In this document: piece after piece, positions 1 to 10,009 of the stretch
Position numbering within the stretch: position 1 is the stretch's first letter
Layout: each line of letters opens with the position of its first letter
NCBI RefSeq assembly: GCF_025399835.1
Contig: NZ_JAODVR010000001.1
Span: 1,178,001 to 1,242,000, forward strand
Direction: 5' to 3'
DNA from: Haloarchaeobius sp. HME9146
GTDB lineage: Archaea; Halobacteriota; Halobacteria; Halobacteriales; Natrialbaceae
DNA length: 64,000 bases
Translations under genes and position numbers: made by a program
Notes under the pieces: model-generated
What the model was told of the DNA's origin: nothing
Seen by the model: the letters and a program-made list of their open reading frames with translations, nothing else
Databases searched by the model: none

Positions 1-354
1 CCCGCCGAACTGGCGGCCGAGCGCCGGGAGGACGAGACGATTCTGGCCCTCGCGGACCGGGTCGATCTCGTGGTCGACGACGACCTCGAACGTCGGTTCC
101 CGGCCGAGTGCCTGGCCCGGGTCGACCTCGTGACCGCATCCGGGACCTACAGCTCGGACGTGCTGCGACCACGCGGTGCCCGGGAGCAGCCACTCACCGA
201 CGCGGAGCGACGCGAGAAGGCCGCCGAACTGTTCGAACCGACCGTGCCGGCCGAGACCGTCTCGCGGGTCGAACGGGTCCTCGGCGACCCGGACGCCCGG
301 GTCGATTGCCTCCTCGAACCTTGGCAGGGCGACACGACAGGAAGGAGGGTTTAA
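1..354 (+). CDS. MmgE/PrpD family protein, C-terminal part (5' end outside window)
   Basis: The reading frame is open from base 1 and stops with TAA at 352-354, so only about the last 117 residues are visible. The segment VDLVVDDDLERRFPAE followed by a short beta region and PLTDAERREKAAELF matches the usual C-terminal layout of the MmgE/PrpD family, where a 'NPLSDAELEAKF'-like helix follows the last beta strands. The family includes 2-methylcitrate dehydratase, cis-aconitate decarboxylase and many uncharacterised dehydratases. The active-site domain lies upstream of the window, so the substrate cannot be inferred. The next gene starts 26 bp after the stop on the same strand. Confidence 0.6.
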   Translation, partial: PAELAAERREDETILALADRVDLVVDDDLERRFPAECLARVDLVTASGTYSSDVLRPRGAREQPLTDAERREKAAELFEPTVPAETVSRVERVLGDPDARVDCLLEPWQGDTTGRRV

Positions 355-379
355 TACCCATGCGCAGAGGGTTTCGATA

Positions 380-1081
380 ATGCTCACCGCGAAGGTCTGT
401 GTCCGATACGAGGGAGACTGGACTGCAGAGCTCGCCCGGTACAACGTCTTCGGCGAGTTCCTCGCGTCGACCTTCCGGAACCGGCGCTACATCGGTATCA
501 TGGCCCTGGAGACGGACGACTTCGAGGAGACGGTCGCCGTCATCAAGGAGTACTGGGACGCCGCGGACGAGGTCGAGGTGCTCGAACGCTACGAGCGCCG
601 CGACACCGACCGGGAGTCAGCCACGCTGTTCCTGCGGGGCCAACTCACCGAGTTCACGCCGCTGCAGACGCTGCTGTACGAGGGCTTTCTCCCCATCGGC
701 CCGACCAAGTTAGAAGACGGACGGGAGTGCTTCGACCTGCTGTTGAACGACCGCAAAGAGCTGTCGCAGGCGACGGAGCTCCTCTCGGAGTTCGGGCCCG
801 TCTCGGTCGAGCGCATCTCCCAAGATTTCAGCCGGGAGGTGACCCCGAGTGCGGCGGAGTGGCAGGAATTGCTCGGCTCCATCCCGTCCCGCCAGCGCGA
901 ACTGCTCACCCTCGCGCTCGAACGCGGCTACTTCGACATCCCGCGGGAGGTCACGCTGGAGGAGCTCGCCGAGGAGATGGGTATCACGAAGACGACCGCC
1001 TCGAACCACCTTCGCAAGGCCGAGCGCTCGTTCATGGAGTTCCTCGTCTCCTACGTCAGCCTCGCCGCGGAGGACGACTGA
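380..1081 (+). CDS. HTH-10 (Bat/bacterio-opsin activator type) transcriptional regulator
   Basis: This 233-residue protein has the usual build of haloarchaeal Bat-like regulators. An N-terminal half without catalytic motifs is followed by a C-terminal HTH-10 domain at about residues 170-228, with SRQRELLTLALERGYFDIPR then EEMGITKTTASNHLRKAE as the helix-turn-helix. Members of this family control transcription in response to light, oxygen or metabolites; the ligand here is unknown. I chose the ATG at 380 because it begins at the first residues of the family N-terminus (MLTAKVCVRYEGDW); a longer frame from 176 overlaps the preceding gene and reads as shadow sequence. It is followed 70 bp later by a UspA gene. 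Confidence 0.85.
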   Translation: MLTAKVCVRYEGDWTAELARYNVFGEFLASTFRNRRYIGIMALETDDFEETVAVIKEYWDAADEVEVLERYERRDTDRESATLFLRGQLTEFTPLQTLLYEGFLPIGPTKLEDGRECFDLLLNDRKELSQATELLSEFGPVSVERISQDFSREVTPSAAEWQELLGSIPSRQRELLTLALERGYFDIPREVTLEELAEEMGITKTTASNHLRKAERSFMEFLVSYVSLAAEDD

Positions 1082-1151
1082 GGCCGGATACACTTATACA
1101 GGAACACATGTGCGACAGTCGAATAATGGCCGTCTCGCTGGAGTATCGGAT

Positions 1152-1595
1152 ATGAGCGAGACGGCACTGGTGCCGGTGAAGAACCACGCGCCCTGGGCCG
1201 AGACCGTCGCGGACGCCGCGGCGGCCGTCGAGGACGAGGACACCGACGTGGTCGTCCTCCACGTCTTCGACGAGGCCGAGGCCGAATCGACACGACAGAA
1301 CCTCGACGACGACGACACACTCACCCTCGATGACCTCGCCTCGCGCAAGCGCGGCGTGAACGCGGCCATCGACGTGCTGGCCGACGAGGGACTGTCGTCG
1401 CGACCGCGGGGTGCGCACGAGGACGAGCGGACCGCGGACGCGATACTCCGGGTCGCAGAGAGCGAGGACGCCGACCGGCTCTACGTCTACGGACGCAAGC
1501 GAAGCCCGGCCGGCAAGGCCGTCTTCGGCAGCACCGTGCAGCGACTCATCCTCAACGCAGGGGTGCCCGTGACGGTCGTCCCGCCGGAGGGCTGA
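1152..1595 (+). CDS. UspA family universal stress protein
   Basis: A 147-residue single-domain UspA protein. The N-terminal strand ALVPVKNHAPW is followed by the alternating alpha/beta fold. The ATP-binding signature G-x2-G-x9-G-(S/T) appears near the C-terminus as GRKRSPAGKAVFGSTVQ, so nucleotide binding is expected. The start at 1152 is set by the conserved N-terminus (MSETALVPV); a longer frame from 849 is a shadow of the upstream gene. An AT-rich stretch at about 1090-1100 (ATACACTTATAC) may be its promoter. UspA proteins are abundant in haloarchaea, and nothing here indicates a specific partner. Confidence 0.85.
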   Translation: MSETALVPVKNHAPWAETVADAAAAVEDEDTDVVVLHVFDEAEAESTRQNLDDDDTLTLDDLASRKRGVNAAIDVLADEGLSSRPRGAHEDERTADAILRVAESEDADRLYVYGRKRSPAGKAVFGSTVQRLILNAGVPVTVVPPEG

Positions 1596-1671
1596 GGACG
1601 GGTGTACTTAAAGGGTGAGAATAGTTTGTGCCAATGATTAATCGGGTAATTCAGGATACGTACTGATACGC

Positions 1672-2634
1672 ATGACACAGAAGACCACACGACGTGACGC
1701 ACTCAAGACGGCCGGTGCAGTGACCAGCGCAGCAGGCTTGACTGCTCTCGCAGGCTGTTCCGCCATCCTGGGTGGGGGTGGGGGAGGCGGCAGCGGGTCC
1801 ATCACCGTCGGTTCGAAGCAGTTCACCGAACAGGAGGTGCTCGGCTACCTCGCCGTCGAGGCGCTCAAGGCGAACACCGACGTCGACGTGAACGACAAGG
1901 TCGGGCTGGGTGGCAGCGTCACCAACTTCGAGGCGCTCAAGAGCGGCCAGACTGACATGTACTGGGAGTACACCGGTACCGCGTGGGCGACGCTCCCGCC
2001 GAAGCACAGCAAGGTCATCACCGACCCGGAGAAGATCCAGCAGAAGGTCGAGAGCGAGTTCGAGTCCGAACACGACATCACGCTGCTCGACCGCGCCCCG
2101 TTCAACAACACGTACGTCCTCTGCGTCCGCAAGCAGTGGGCCGAGGACACGGGCGTCACCTCCATCAGCGACTACGCAACGTACCTCCAGGACGGCAACA
2201 CCGACCATACCCTCGTGATGGACGCCGAGTTCCAGGAGCGCGAGGACGGCTGGCCAGGGCTCATCGAGCACTACGACTTCGCGGACGCCGCGAAGCAGCT
2301 CAACGTGAAGAACGTCAGCCCGGCACTGGGCTACCAGATCGTCGGCGAGAAGGAGGCGGCAGTCACGATGGGGTTCAACACGAACCCGAAGATTCTCAAG
2401 TTCGACCTCCAGTCGCTCGAAGACGACAAGGGCTTCTTCCCGGTGTACAACCCGGCCCCGATGGTCAGGCAGCCGGCTCTCGAGGAGAACCCGTCCATCG
2501 AGGAGCCACTGAACGAGGTCGCGAACGCGCTGTCGACGGACACCATCCGGAGCCTCAACCGCAAGGTCTCCATCGACAAGAAGGACGCTCGCACTGTGGC
2601 GAAGAACTTCCTCGAGTCCGAAGGCCTCGTCTGA
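1672..2634 (+). CDS. Glycine betaine/osmoprotectant ABC transporter, substrate-binding lipoprotein (OpuBC/OsmoF type)
   Basis: A 320-residue exported binding protein. It has a twin-arginine signal (TRRDAL, Arg7-Arg8), a hydrophobic stretch and a lipobox ending LTALAGC with Cys29 as the lipidation site, followed by a glycine-rich spacer. The mature part opens with ITVGSKQFTEQEVLG, characteristic of the OpuBC/OpuCC/ProX group that binds quaternary ammonium solutes such as betaine, choline and carnitine. MYWEYTGTAW is a second family signature. It is first in a four-gene transport operon (binding protein, permease, ATPase, permease) and is followed 4 bp later by the first permease. The precise solute cannot be read from the sequence. 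Confidence 0.88.
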   Translation: MTQKTTRRDALKTAGAVTSAAGLTALAGCSAILGGGGGGGSGSITVGSKQFTEQEVLGYLAVEALKANTDVDVNDKVGLGGSVTNFEALKSGQTDMYWEYTGTAWATLPPKHSKVITDPEKIQQKVESEFESEHDITLLDRAPFNNTYVLCVRKQWAEDTGVTSISDYATYLQDGNTDHTLVMDAEFQEREDGWPGLIEHYDFADAAKQLNVKNVSPALGYQIVGEKEAAVTMGFNTNPKILKFDLQSLEDDKGFFPVYNPAPMVRQPALEENPSIEEPLNEVANALSTDTIRSLNRKVSIDKKDARTVAKNFLESEGLV

Positions 2635-2638
2635 GCCA

Positions 2639-3447
2639 ATGTCCGCCACTTACGCAGTCGCACCGGACGGCGAGTTCGCCACGCTCACGGTGGCGTTCCT
2701 GGGAGACTACCTCCAGTTCTTCCTGGACAACCAGGCACAGCTCTGGGAGCTCCTTATGGAACACCTCGCCATCGTCGGTCGGGCGATGCTCATCGCCGTG
2801 CCCCTCGGTGTGCTCCTCGGGACGGTCATCACCTACGACGACCGCCTCGCGACGGTGGTGCTCTGGCTGGCCGGCGTGATGATGACTGTCCCCTCCATCG
2901 CGCTCTTCGGGCTCCTCATCCCGTACCTCGGCATCGGGAAGCCACCCGTCGTGTTCGCGCTCATCCTGTACACACAACTGCCCGTCGTCCGGAACACCTA
3001 CGTCGGACTCTCGCGGGTCGACGAGGCCGCTGTCGAGGCCGGGACGGGACTGGGGATGACGCGCGTCCAGCGGCTCCGTCGCGTCCAGGTTCCGATGGCA
3101 CTGCCGGTCATCATGGCGGGCGTTCGAAACGCCGTCGTGTTGCTCATCGGCATCGCCGCAATCGGGGCGTTCGTCGGGGCGGGTGGCCTCGGCGACCTCA
3201 TCTTCGACGGCATCGATAGCGCGAACACCGCGAAGATCGTGGTCACGACGGCCGTGTTGTCCGGGTTCACGCTCGCGGTCGACTACGTGCTGGCCTCGAT
3301 CGAACAGGTGCTCCGCCTCCGAAACGGCGAGGAGGTCGAACCGAAACTGGGGACGCGTGTCCTCAGCGGCGTGCTCGGGCGCGTCTCGGCCACCGGCGGC
3401 GCGAGCCGACCGGGCGCGTCCACGACAACCGAAGATAGCGTGCAATC

Positions 3448-3451
<4 letters not shown>
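2639..3451 (+). CDS. Osmoprotectant ABC transporter permease (OpuBB/OpuCB type)
   Basis: A 270-residue inner-membrane permease with about six hydrophobic segments. The EAA-type loop that docks on the ATPase is visible as VEAGTGLGMTRVQRLRRVQV, followed by ALPVIMAGVRNAVV, typical of the betaine/choline permease family. It has a soluble Ser/Thr-rich C-terminal tail of about 35 residues, longer than usual. Its last codons overlap the ATPase gene (ATGA, 3448-3451), so translation is probably coupled. Together with the second permease at 4416 it should form the heterodimeric membrane channel. Confidence 0.85.
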
Positions 3452-4413
<962 letters not shown>

Positions 4414-4415
4414 CC

Positions 4416-5099
4416 ATGCTGTCGCCGGCACTCATCGGGAAGCTCCCCGAAGCGTACCGGTTCCTGATGGAGCGTCAGGACGAGTTCATCACGCTGCTCA
4501 CCCAGCACGTCAAGCTCGTGTTGTTCTCGGAACTGCTCGCCATCTGTGTCGCCATCCCGCTCGGCATCGCGGCGACCCGGAACCCGCGGGCGAAGACGCT
4601 CATCCAGGGTGTCGGGAACACCGCCCAGACCATCCCGACGCTGGCGATCATCGCCCTGGTGTTCCCGCTCGTCGGCATCGGCTTCTGGCCGTCGGTCATC
4701 GGCCTGTTCACCTACGCGTTGTTGCCCATCCTCACCAACACCATCGCGGGCATCGAAGAGGTCGACGACAGCATCGTCGAGGCCGCCCGCGGGATGGGGA
4801 TGACCGACTGGGAGATACTCCGGAAGATACAGCTCCCGAAGGCCGTCCCGGTCATCTTCGCAGGCATCCGGACCAGCTCGGTCATCAACGTCGGGACCGC
4901 CTACCTCGCGTTCTTCATCGCGGGCGGTGGCCTCGGCGTGTGGGTCGTCGGCGGCATCCGGCTGTACAACATGAACCAGGCGCTGGCCGGGGCGATTCCG
5001 GGCGCGCTGTTGGCCATCACGCTGGACTCGATGTTCGCACTCATCGAGCGAAAGCTCGGTGGTGAAGCTGCCCAGTCGCAGAACCTCGCGACCGGGTAG
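4416..5099 (+). CDS. Osmoprotectant ABC transporter permease (OpuBD/OpuCD type)
   Basis: A 227-residue permease with about five to six membrane segments. The cytoplasmic coupling loop reads DSIVEAARGMGMTDWEILRK, followed by QLPKAVPVIFAGIRT, the hallmark of the glycine betaine/proline permease family. GTAYLAFFIAGGGLG is a further family motif. It ends the four-gene importer operon; its stop codon abuts the 3' end of the convergent iron alcohol dehydrogenase gene, leaving no room for a conventional terminator on this strand. Confidence 0.85.
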   Translation: MLSPALIGKLPEAYRFLMERQDEFITLLTQHVKLVLFSELLAICVAIPLGIAATRNPRAKTLIQGVGNTAQTIPTLAIIALVFPLVGIGFWPSVIGLFTYALLPILTNTIAGIEEVDDSIVEAARGMGMTDWEILRKIQLPKAVPVIFAGIRTSSVINVGTAYLAFFIAGGGLGVWVVGGIRLYNMNQALAGAIPGALLAITLDSMFALIERKLGGEAAQSQNLATG

Positions 5100-6218
5100 T
5101 CAGAGGTTCTCGAGACAGACGTCGCGCAGCTCTTCTTTCGAGAACGAGACCGGACTCGTCTCGGTGTTCACGTTCCCCGCAGCACGCTCGACGACCGCGT
5201 CCCACTCCCATCGCTCGGGCGCGTTCGGCAGCGGGTCGTCGAGCCCGACCTGTGACCGGAGTGCTTCGAGGTGACTCGCCAGTGCCGCGCCGGGCTCGCG
5301 GGCTTCGGGCGCGAGGGTCGCGAAGGCGCTTCTGGCCGCCGGGTCCCGAGCCGACCGTCGGACCACCGCTGGCAGCAACTTCGCGTTCGTGTGGCCGTGG
5401 GGCGTGTCGTAGACGCCGCCGATGGCGTGGCTGAGCCCGTGGACTGCGCCGAGGCCGGCGTTGTTCATCGCGAGCCCGGCCAGATAGCTGGCGTGCAGCA
5501 TGTCGTCACGGGCTGCCGGGTCGTCGCCGCGGACCGCCCGGGGGAGCGCCCGCTCGGCCAGCGCGAAGGCACGCCGGGAGTACGGCGTCGTCAGCGGCGA
5601 GGCACCCGTCGCGACGAGCGACTCGACGGCGTGGGTGAGCACGTCGAACCCACTCGACGCGGTGACGTACGACGGACAGTCGTCGGTGAGTGCCGGGTCG
5701 AGGACGGTGGCGTCGGCCCGCAGCACCGGGTGCCCGACACTCACCTTCTCGTCCGCCTCGTGGTCGGAGAGGACCGCCCAGTGCCCGGTCTCGGTGCCGG
5801 TGCCCGCGGTGGTCGGGACGAGGACCAGCGGTCGGCCCTCGCGGGACCGTGGCTGTGTCGGGTCGGCTGCGCGCAGTTCGGTCAGGTCGTCGCCGAACGC
5901 CGGGAGTGCGCAGGCGGCCTTCGCGGCGTCCATGACGCTCCCGCCGCCGACACCCACGACCAGGTCGGCCTCGTACTCGGCGAGCGCCTCGGCGATGTGT
6001 TCGACCGTCTCGAACGCCGGATTCGGCGTCACCGCGTCGACGACCGGGGGGTCGCCCGGCAGGGTGTCCGCAACGGTCGCTGCGATACCAGCCGCCGCGA
6101 CTCCTTCGTCCGTCACGACGACCGGGCGTTCGACACTCCGGCGGTCACCGACCGCTGACAGTGTGTCTACGCTCCCGCGACCGCTGTACGTCTTCGGGGG
6201 TGGACTGAACTCGTGCAT
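5100..6218 (-). CDS. Iron-containing alcohol dehydrogenase
   Basis: A 372-residue type III (iron-dependent) alcohol dehydrogenase. The NAD(P) site shows VGVGGGSVMDAAKA and VPTTAGTGTET. The metal ligands are expected in GFDVLTHAVES, VHGLSHAIGG and DTPHGHTNAK, all present. The length fits the family (370-390). Substrates in this family range from short alcohols and 1,2-propanediol to choline (GbsB), so the substrate is open. It faces the compatible-solute importer tail to tail with zero intergenic bases; GbsB-like choline oxidation would fit that neighbour, but this is only contextual inference. Confidence 0.8.
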   Translation of the reverse strand: MHEFSPPPKTYSGRGSVDTLSAVGDRRSVERPVVVTDEGVAAAGIAATVADTLPGDPPVVDAVTPNPAFETVEHIAEALAEYEADLVVGVGGGSVMDAAKAACALPAFGDDLTELRAADPTQPRSREGRPLVLVPTTAGTGTETGHWAVLSDHEADEKVSVGHPVLRADATVLDPALTDDCPSYVTASSGFDVLTHAVESLVATGASPLTTPYSRRAFALAERALPRAVRGDDPAARDDMLHASYLAGLAMNNAGLGAVHGLSHAIGGVYDTPHGHTNAKLLPAVVRRSARDPAARSAFATLAPEAREPGAALASHLEALRSQVGLDDPLPNAPERWEWDAVVERAAGNVNTETSPVSFSKEELRDVCLENL

Positions 6219-6445
6219 GGTCGGGGACGTCCAGCGCAGCGCGCATCAGGGTTCACCCCAACCTCGAGGAGGTTTTATCAGGCCGGCAGCAGACGCAGGC
6301 GAGGGTTCCAGCAGGTGCGCGCGGCGGTGAACGGCCGCCACCCCCAGACGTGACGCTGGCGACGACCGTCTCGTCCGACTGACTGTCCAGTCACCTGGGT
6401 AACTCCAGCGTGCTTCTAAAGCCGTAGTAACGCCTCTGTTAGTGC

Positions 6446-6904
6446 ATGAGTGATGCTGCCGCGAAACACGATTCCTTCGAGTTCGTCACCGCGATCAGTG
6501 CCGAGGTGAGCACGTGGCCGGCCGTGACGGACAGTGACCACCGCGACGGCGGGCGCGAGTTCCACGTCGGTACCACCGAAATCGGCCACGTCCACCGGTC
6601 CGGGCTCGTCGACGTCCAGTACCGGCTCCAGCTGCGCGACGCGGTCATCGCCGACGGGTTGACCGCGCCACACACGCTCGCGCCGCGCTCGGGCTGGACG
6701 TCGTTCCGCATCACCGATGCTGGCGACGTGGACCAGGCGCTCACGCTGCTCCGGGTCTCCTACATCGATACACTTCTCGTGCGCTCGCACACTCACATCT
6801 GCCGGGCCGCCCTCGACGAACTCGACGTCGACGACGAGCTCGACGCCCTCCCCGAACTGACCCGGAACGAGCTCGAAGGGCTGTACTCCGAGCTGCTGGC
6901 CTGA
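6446..6904 (+). CDS. Luciferase-domain (DUF5519) family protein
   Basis: A 152-residue cytoplasmic protein. Its pattern, WPAVTDSD near the start, then EFHVGTTEIGHVH, GLVDVQYRLQLRDAV, RSGWTSFRI and LTLLRVSYI, matches the small DUF5519/'luciferase' domain family whose name comes from weak similarity and whose reaction is unknown. The TATA-like sequence CTTCTAAAG at about 6412-6420 lies 27 bp before the ATG, suggesting a leaderless message. It converges on the DMT transporter gene with a 1-bp gap. Confidence 0.6.
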   Translation: MSDAAAKHDSFEFVTAISAEVSTWPAVTDSDHRDGGREFHVGTTEIGHVHRSGLVDVQYRLQLRDAVIADGLTAPHTLAPRSGWTSFRITDAGDVDQALTLLRVSYIDTLLVRSHTHICRAALDELDVDDELDALPELTRNELEGLYSELLA

Positions 6905-6905
6905 C

Positions 6906-7772
6906 TCAGCCGAGCGTGATGAGGGCGACGCCCGCGATGGCGACGCTGGCGGCGACCAGTCTGATTCTGAACTGCGGTTCGTCGAGCAGGACACCGCCGA
7001 GGAGCACCGCGACCACGGCCTGTGCGTTCACGATGGGCGAGGCGACGCTGGCGGGGAGCGTGGTGAAGGAGATGGCGATGACGTGCTGGCCGCCGGCGAT
7101 GACCGCGCCGACGGCGACGAACTTCCACCAGTCGTCGGCGGCCGCCGCGAGGTCGAGTTTCCGACCTGCGAGGGGGACGACCGAGACGAGGATGGTGACC
7201 AACATCACGACGACGAACTCGGTCGGCGTGACCGCGAGTTCCTGCAGCAGGACCCGCTTGCCGACGTCGACGACGCCGAAGGTGGCCGCACTCACGAGCG
7301 CGAGCTGGGCGGGGCGGGCGGTCACCGCGCGCCGAAGCGGCGTCAGTAACTCGCCGGGTTCGTAGTTGACGAGGTACAGGCCGACGGTGACGACGACCAC
7401 GCCGGCGACCTGCATGGGTGTGAGGCGTTCCTGGAGGAGGAGGACCTCGATGGGCAGGACGAACGCGGGGACGACCTTGCTGATTGGGGCGACGTAGCTC
7501 ACCTCACCGATGGCTAGCGCCCGGAAGAATACAACCAACGCGACGACAACCCCGAGGGAGACGGCGACGGTCGCTCCGAACGCGACCGGGTCTGTCGGGA
7601 CCGGCACCCCGTCGGTGGTCGCGAACGCGATCGGCAGATACCAGACGACGGCCGCGACGTACACCCACGAGAGGTACACCGAGACCGGGTACGCGCTGAA
7701 GTACCGTTTCACGACGAACAGGTAGACCCCGAAGAGGACGGCGGCGAACAGCGCGTACGCGATTCCACTCAC
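6906..7772 (-). CDS. EamA/DMT superfamily transporter
   Basis: A 288-residue protein made almost entirely of about ten hydrophobic helices in two repeats, the standard EamA (DMT) build. The end of the first repeat shows APISKVVPAFVLPIEVLLLQ and the second shows SPIVNAQAVVAVLLGGVLLD, the paired 'P..L....LGE'-type helices of the family. Substrates vary (amino acids, metabolites, drugs) and none can be assigned. It is transcribed away from the L15e gene region and ends next to the DUF5519 gene. Confidence 0.8.
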   Translation of the reverse strand: MSGIAYALFAAVLFGVYLFVVKRYFSAYPVSVYLSWVYVAAVVWYLPIAFATTDGVPVPTDPVAFGATVAVSLGVVVALVVFFRALAIGEVSYVAPISKVVPAFVLPIEVLLLQERLTPMQVAGVVVVTVGLYLVNYEPGELLTPLRRAVTARPAQLALVSAATFGVVDVGKRVLLQELAVTPTEFVVVMLVTILVSVVPLAGRKLDLAAAADDWWKFVAVGAVIAGGQHVIAISFTTLPASVASPIVNAQAVVAVLLGGVLLDEPQFRIRLVAASVAIAGVALITLG

Positions 7773-7898
7773 GTCTCACTGTCGACGACCTGCCCCGAAG
7801 AACGGTTCGATTCGCACGGAGTGTCGGGAACGTTCGTTCGGATTCGAAGACGATGCTGTCGCTCGGGGTCGATTTGAAAGATGAGAGAAGCGGTTCGT

Positions 7899-8489
7899 TT
7901 AGTTACCGCGCTTGCGGCCGGCGTTCGTGGACGGGCGGGTGTGCTCGGTACCCTTGCCCTTGAACGTCAGGCCACGGTTCTGGACACCGGCGCTCGTGAG
8001 GCCACGGAACGCGCGGTTCTTGTGGCTGTCGTCGCAGATCCAGTTGAGGTCGTCGTCGTTCTGGATGGCGGGGTGCTCGGGGTCCACGAGAATCACTTCG
8101 TGCCACTTCTGCGAGCCGTCCTCACCGACCCAGTAGGAGTTGAGCACGCGGAGGTTGACGTACTTGCGCGACGCTCGCTCCTCGGCGATGCGCTGGATGT
8201 TCTTGTTCCGACCGAGTCGGTTGACACCCTGGCGCTTCGAACGGCGACCGGCCTTGTGTCGGGTCTTGCGTGCGCCACCCTTGCGGACGGAGACACGCGC
8301 GACGACGACGCCCTGCTTGGCCTTGTAGCCGAGCTCGCGGGCCTTGTCGAGGCGGGTCGGGCGCTCGACGCGCTCGATTGCGCCTTCCTTGCGCCACTGC
8401 TGCTTTCGCTGCCACTGGAGTTCGGCGAGTTTGCCGTCGTCCGGGTCCTGCCACGCTTCCTTGATGTGGGAATAGAAGCTCTTTGTCAT
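7899..8489 (-). CDS. rpl15e: 50S ribosomal protein L15e
   Basis: A 196-residue very basic protein that matches archaeal/eukaryotic L15e from end to end: MTKSFYSHIKEAWQDP, then RPTRLDKARELGYKAKQG, RRSKRQGVNRLGRNKN, LRVLNSYWVGEDG and the tail GLTFKGKGTEHTRPS. It is part of the large ribosomal subunit. A GGTGAT sequence 12 bp before the ATG could act as ribosome-binding site. The gene is monocistronic here, with a leader of about 105 nt containing hairpins and a very short open frame (see separate entry). Confidence 0.97.
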   Translation of the reverse strand: MTKSFYSHIKEAWQDPDDGKLAELQWQRKQQWRKEGAIERVERPTRLDKARELGYKAKQGVVVARVSVRKGGARKTRHKAGRRSKRQGVNRLGRNKNIQRIAEERASRKYVNLRVLNSYWVGEDGSQKWHEVILVDPEHPAIQNDDDLNWICDDSHKNRAFRGLTSAGVQNRGLTFKGKGTEHTRPSTNAGRKRGN

Positions 8490-8662
8490 GGTGTATCACC
8501 ACGGGCGTTGGCCGGTTCAGTTCGCGAGGGCGAACCACATTCCGATGACCTGCACGGGGGCAGGTGCCCACTGGTGCCCGTCGTCCAGCGAGTTGTCGAT
8601 ACTTCCCCGTCTCGGCCTTTAAGGGTGTCGAACTGTCCCGAACCGTGTCCTGTCGTCACACA
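8490..8662 (-). promoter_or_regulatory. rpl15e promoter and structured 5' leader
   Basis: Read on the minus strand, a palindromic TATA box CCCTTAAAGG lies at 8616-8625, predicting a start of transcription near 8595 and a 5' untranslated region of about 105 nt, long for a haloarchaeon where leaderless messages dominate. Inside it are a CCTGC...GCAGG hairpin (about 8550-8566) and a GTTCGC-GAGG-GCGAAC hairpin (8520-8535). The second overlaps an eight-codon open frame, ATG TGG TTC GCC CTC GCG AAC TGA (8517-8540). Whether this leader regulates L15e synthesis is inference. Confidence 0.5.
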
Positions 8663-9874
8663 TCACCGACCCGCCGCGGCGGGCCGCTCCCGTCGGGTTC
8701 GCAGCCGGATGAAGACCGGGACGGTCACCGCGGCGATGAGTATCTCGACCCCGCCGGCGGTGAGGAACGCGGCCTCGTAGCCGAAGCGGCTGGCGACCGT
8801 GCCGCCGACGAGGATGCCGGCGAGGAACCCGGTGCTGCCGAACGCGTTGAAGCCGGCCATCGCCACGCCGCGCTCGGTGTCGCGCGCGAAGTCGGTGACG
8901 AGCGCCATCGTCGCCGGCGACATGAGCGCCCCGACCACACCGACGGCGACCATGGCGGCACCCGCCAGCTGGACCGTCGGGGCGAGGCCGACCGCGACGA
9001 TGGCGACGCCGTAGAGCACCGACCCGGCGACGACCGGAATCACCCGGCCGTACCTGTCCGAGGCGATGCCGAAGGGGTACTGGAGGAGCGCGAAGGGGGC
9101 GAAGAAGAGCGCGAGCATCAGCCCGGTCGCCCCGGGACTGAGTTCGAACACGTCCCGGAAGTAGAGGGTGCCGACGAGCGCGAAGAAGCCGGCGGTCAGG
9201 CGGTCGATGAAGCCGAAGACGTAGGGCACGAGCAGTATCGGCGTCTCGCGCACGCCCGCGACGGCCCGCCAGATGGTCGAGGCCGACTCGTTCGCCAGGG
9301 GGCCGACCCGACGGTCGGTGAGGGCGACGGTCGCCAGCACCGCGACACCGAACATGAGGACACTGGCGGCGGCGACCGGGGCTAGCGGTGAGAGCTCGTA
9401 CAGTTGCCCGCCGAGGGGGGCGCCGAGGGCGGTCCCGGAGCCGATGGCGATGCCGGCCGCGCCCATGTTCCGGCCGTGCCCGCCATCTAGGTCCATCAGC
9501 ATCGTCATCGCGAGCGAGAACGCGCCGATGGTGGCCGCGCCCTGGAGGACGCGAAGCACGAGGACCGCCCAGAACGGGACGGTCGTCACGGCAGGGACGA
9601 CTGCGAGCAGGGCGTAGCCGAGGCCGCCGCCGATGGTCCCGGCGACGACGAAGGGGACGCGCCTGCCGGCCGCATCACTGGCGGCCCCCCAGACGCCGGC
9701 GAACGCCACGAACGCCGCGAACTCGGCGGCGAGGAACCACATCCCGGCCTGGAGCGCCGTGCCGCCGTCGAAGACGGCGACCAGCGTGTCGATGCCGGGG
9801 TACAGCAGGACCTGCGCGAGCAGCACGACGAAGACGACGCTCGCGAGGACGATTCGGTCGCGGCGGGTGGTCAC
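8663..9874 (-). CDS. Major facilitator superfamily transporter
   Basis: A 403-residue protein with about twelve membrane helices. The MFS motif between helices 2 and 3 appears as GVWGAASDAAGRRVPFV, and its second-half counterpart as LLQYPFGIASDRYGRVIPV. Drug/proton antiporters and sugar transporters share this layout, and substrate cannot be assigned. The C-terminus is a short charged tail. It is followed on the same strand, after a long leader gap, by the L15e gene, and no operon partner is evident. Confidence 0.85.
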   Translation of the reverse strand: MTTRRDRIVLASVVFVVLLAQVLLYPGIDTLVAVFDGGTALQAGMWFLAAEFAAFVAFAGVWGAASDAAGRRVPFVVAGTIGGGLGYALLAVVPAVTTVPFWAVLVLRVLQGAATIGAFSLAMTMLMDLDGGHGRNMGAAGIAIGSGTALGAPLGGQLYELSPLAPVAAASVLMFGVAVLATVALTDRRVGPLANESASTIWRAVAGVRETPILLVPYVFGFIDRLTAGFFALVGTLYFRDVFELSPGATGLMLALFFAPFALLQYPFGIASDRYGRVIPVVAGSVLYGVAIVAVGLAPTVQLAGAAMVAVGVVGALMSPATMALVTDFARDTERGVAMAGFNAFGSTGFLAGILVGGTVASRFGYEAAFLTAGGVEILIAAVTVPVFIRLRTRRERPAAAGR

Positions 9875-9975
9875 GCTCGCCTCTACGGCAGCACCCTACG
9901 AATGTTCGTTGGTTCTCGACCTGTGCCGGGATGACACGGATATCGACGTGCCACCAGTAGGGTTGTTGCATACCA

Positions 9976-9986
9976 CAGATTTATTG
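9976..9986 (+). promoter_or_regulatory. TATA box for the small membrane protein at 10010
   Basis: The sequence AGATTTATTG sits 24-34 bp before the ATG at 10010, the expected distance for a leaderless archaeal transcript. No Shine-Dalgarno sequence precedes that ATG. Confidence 0.45.
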
Positions 9987-10009
9987 ACACCACTCGAATT
10001 CATGACGGT

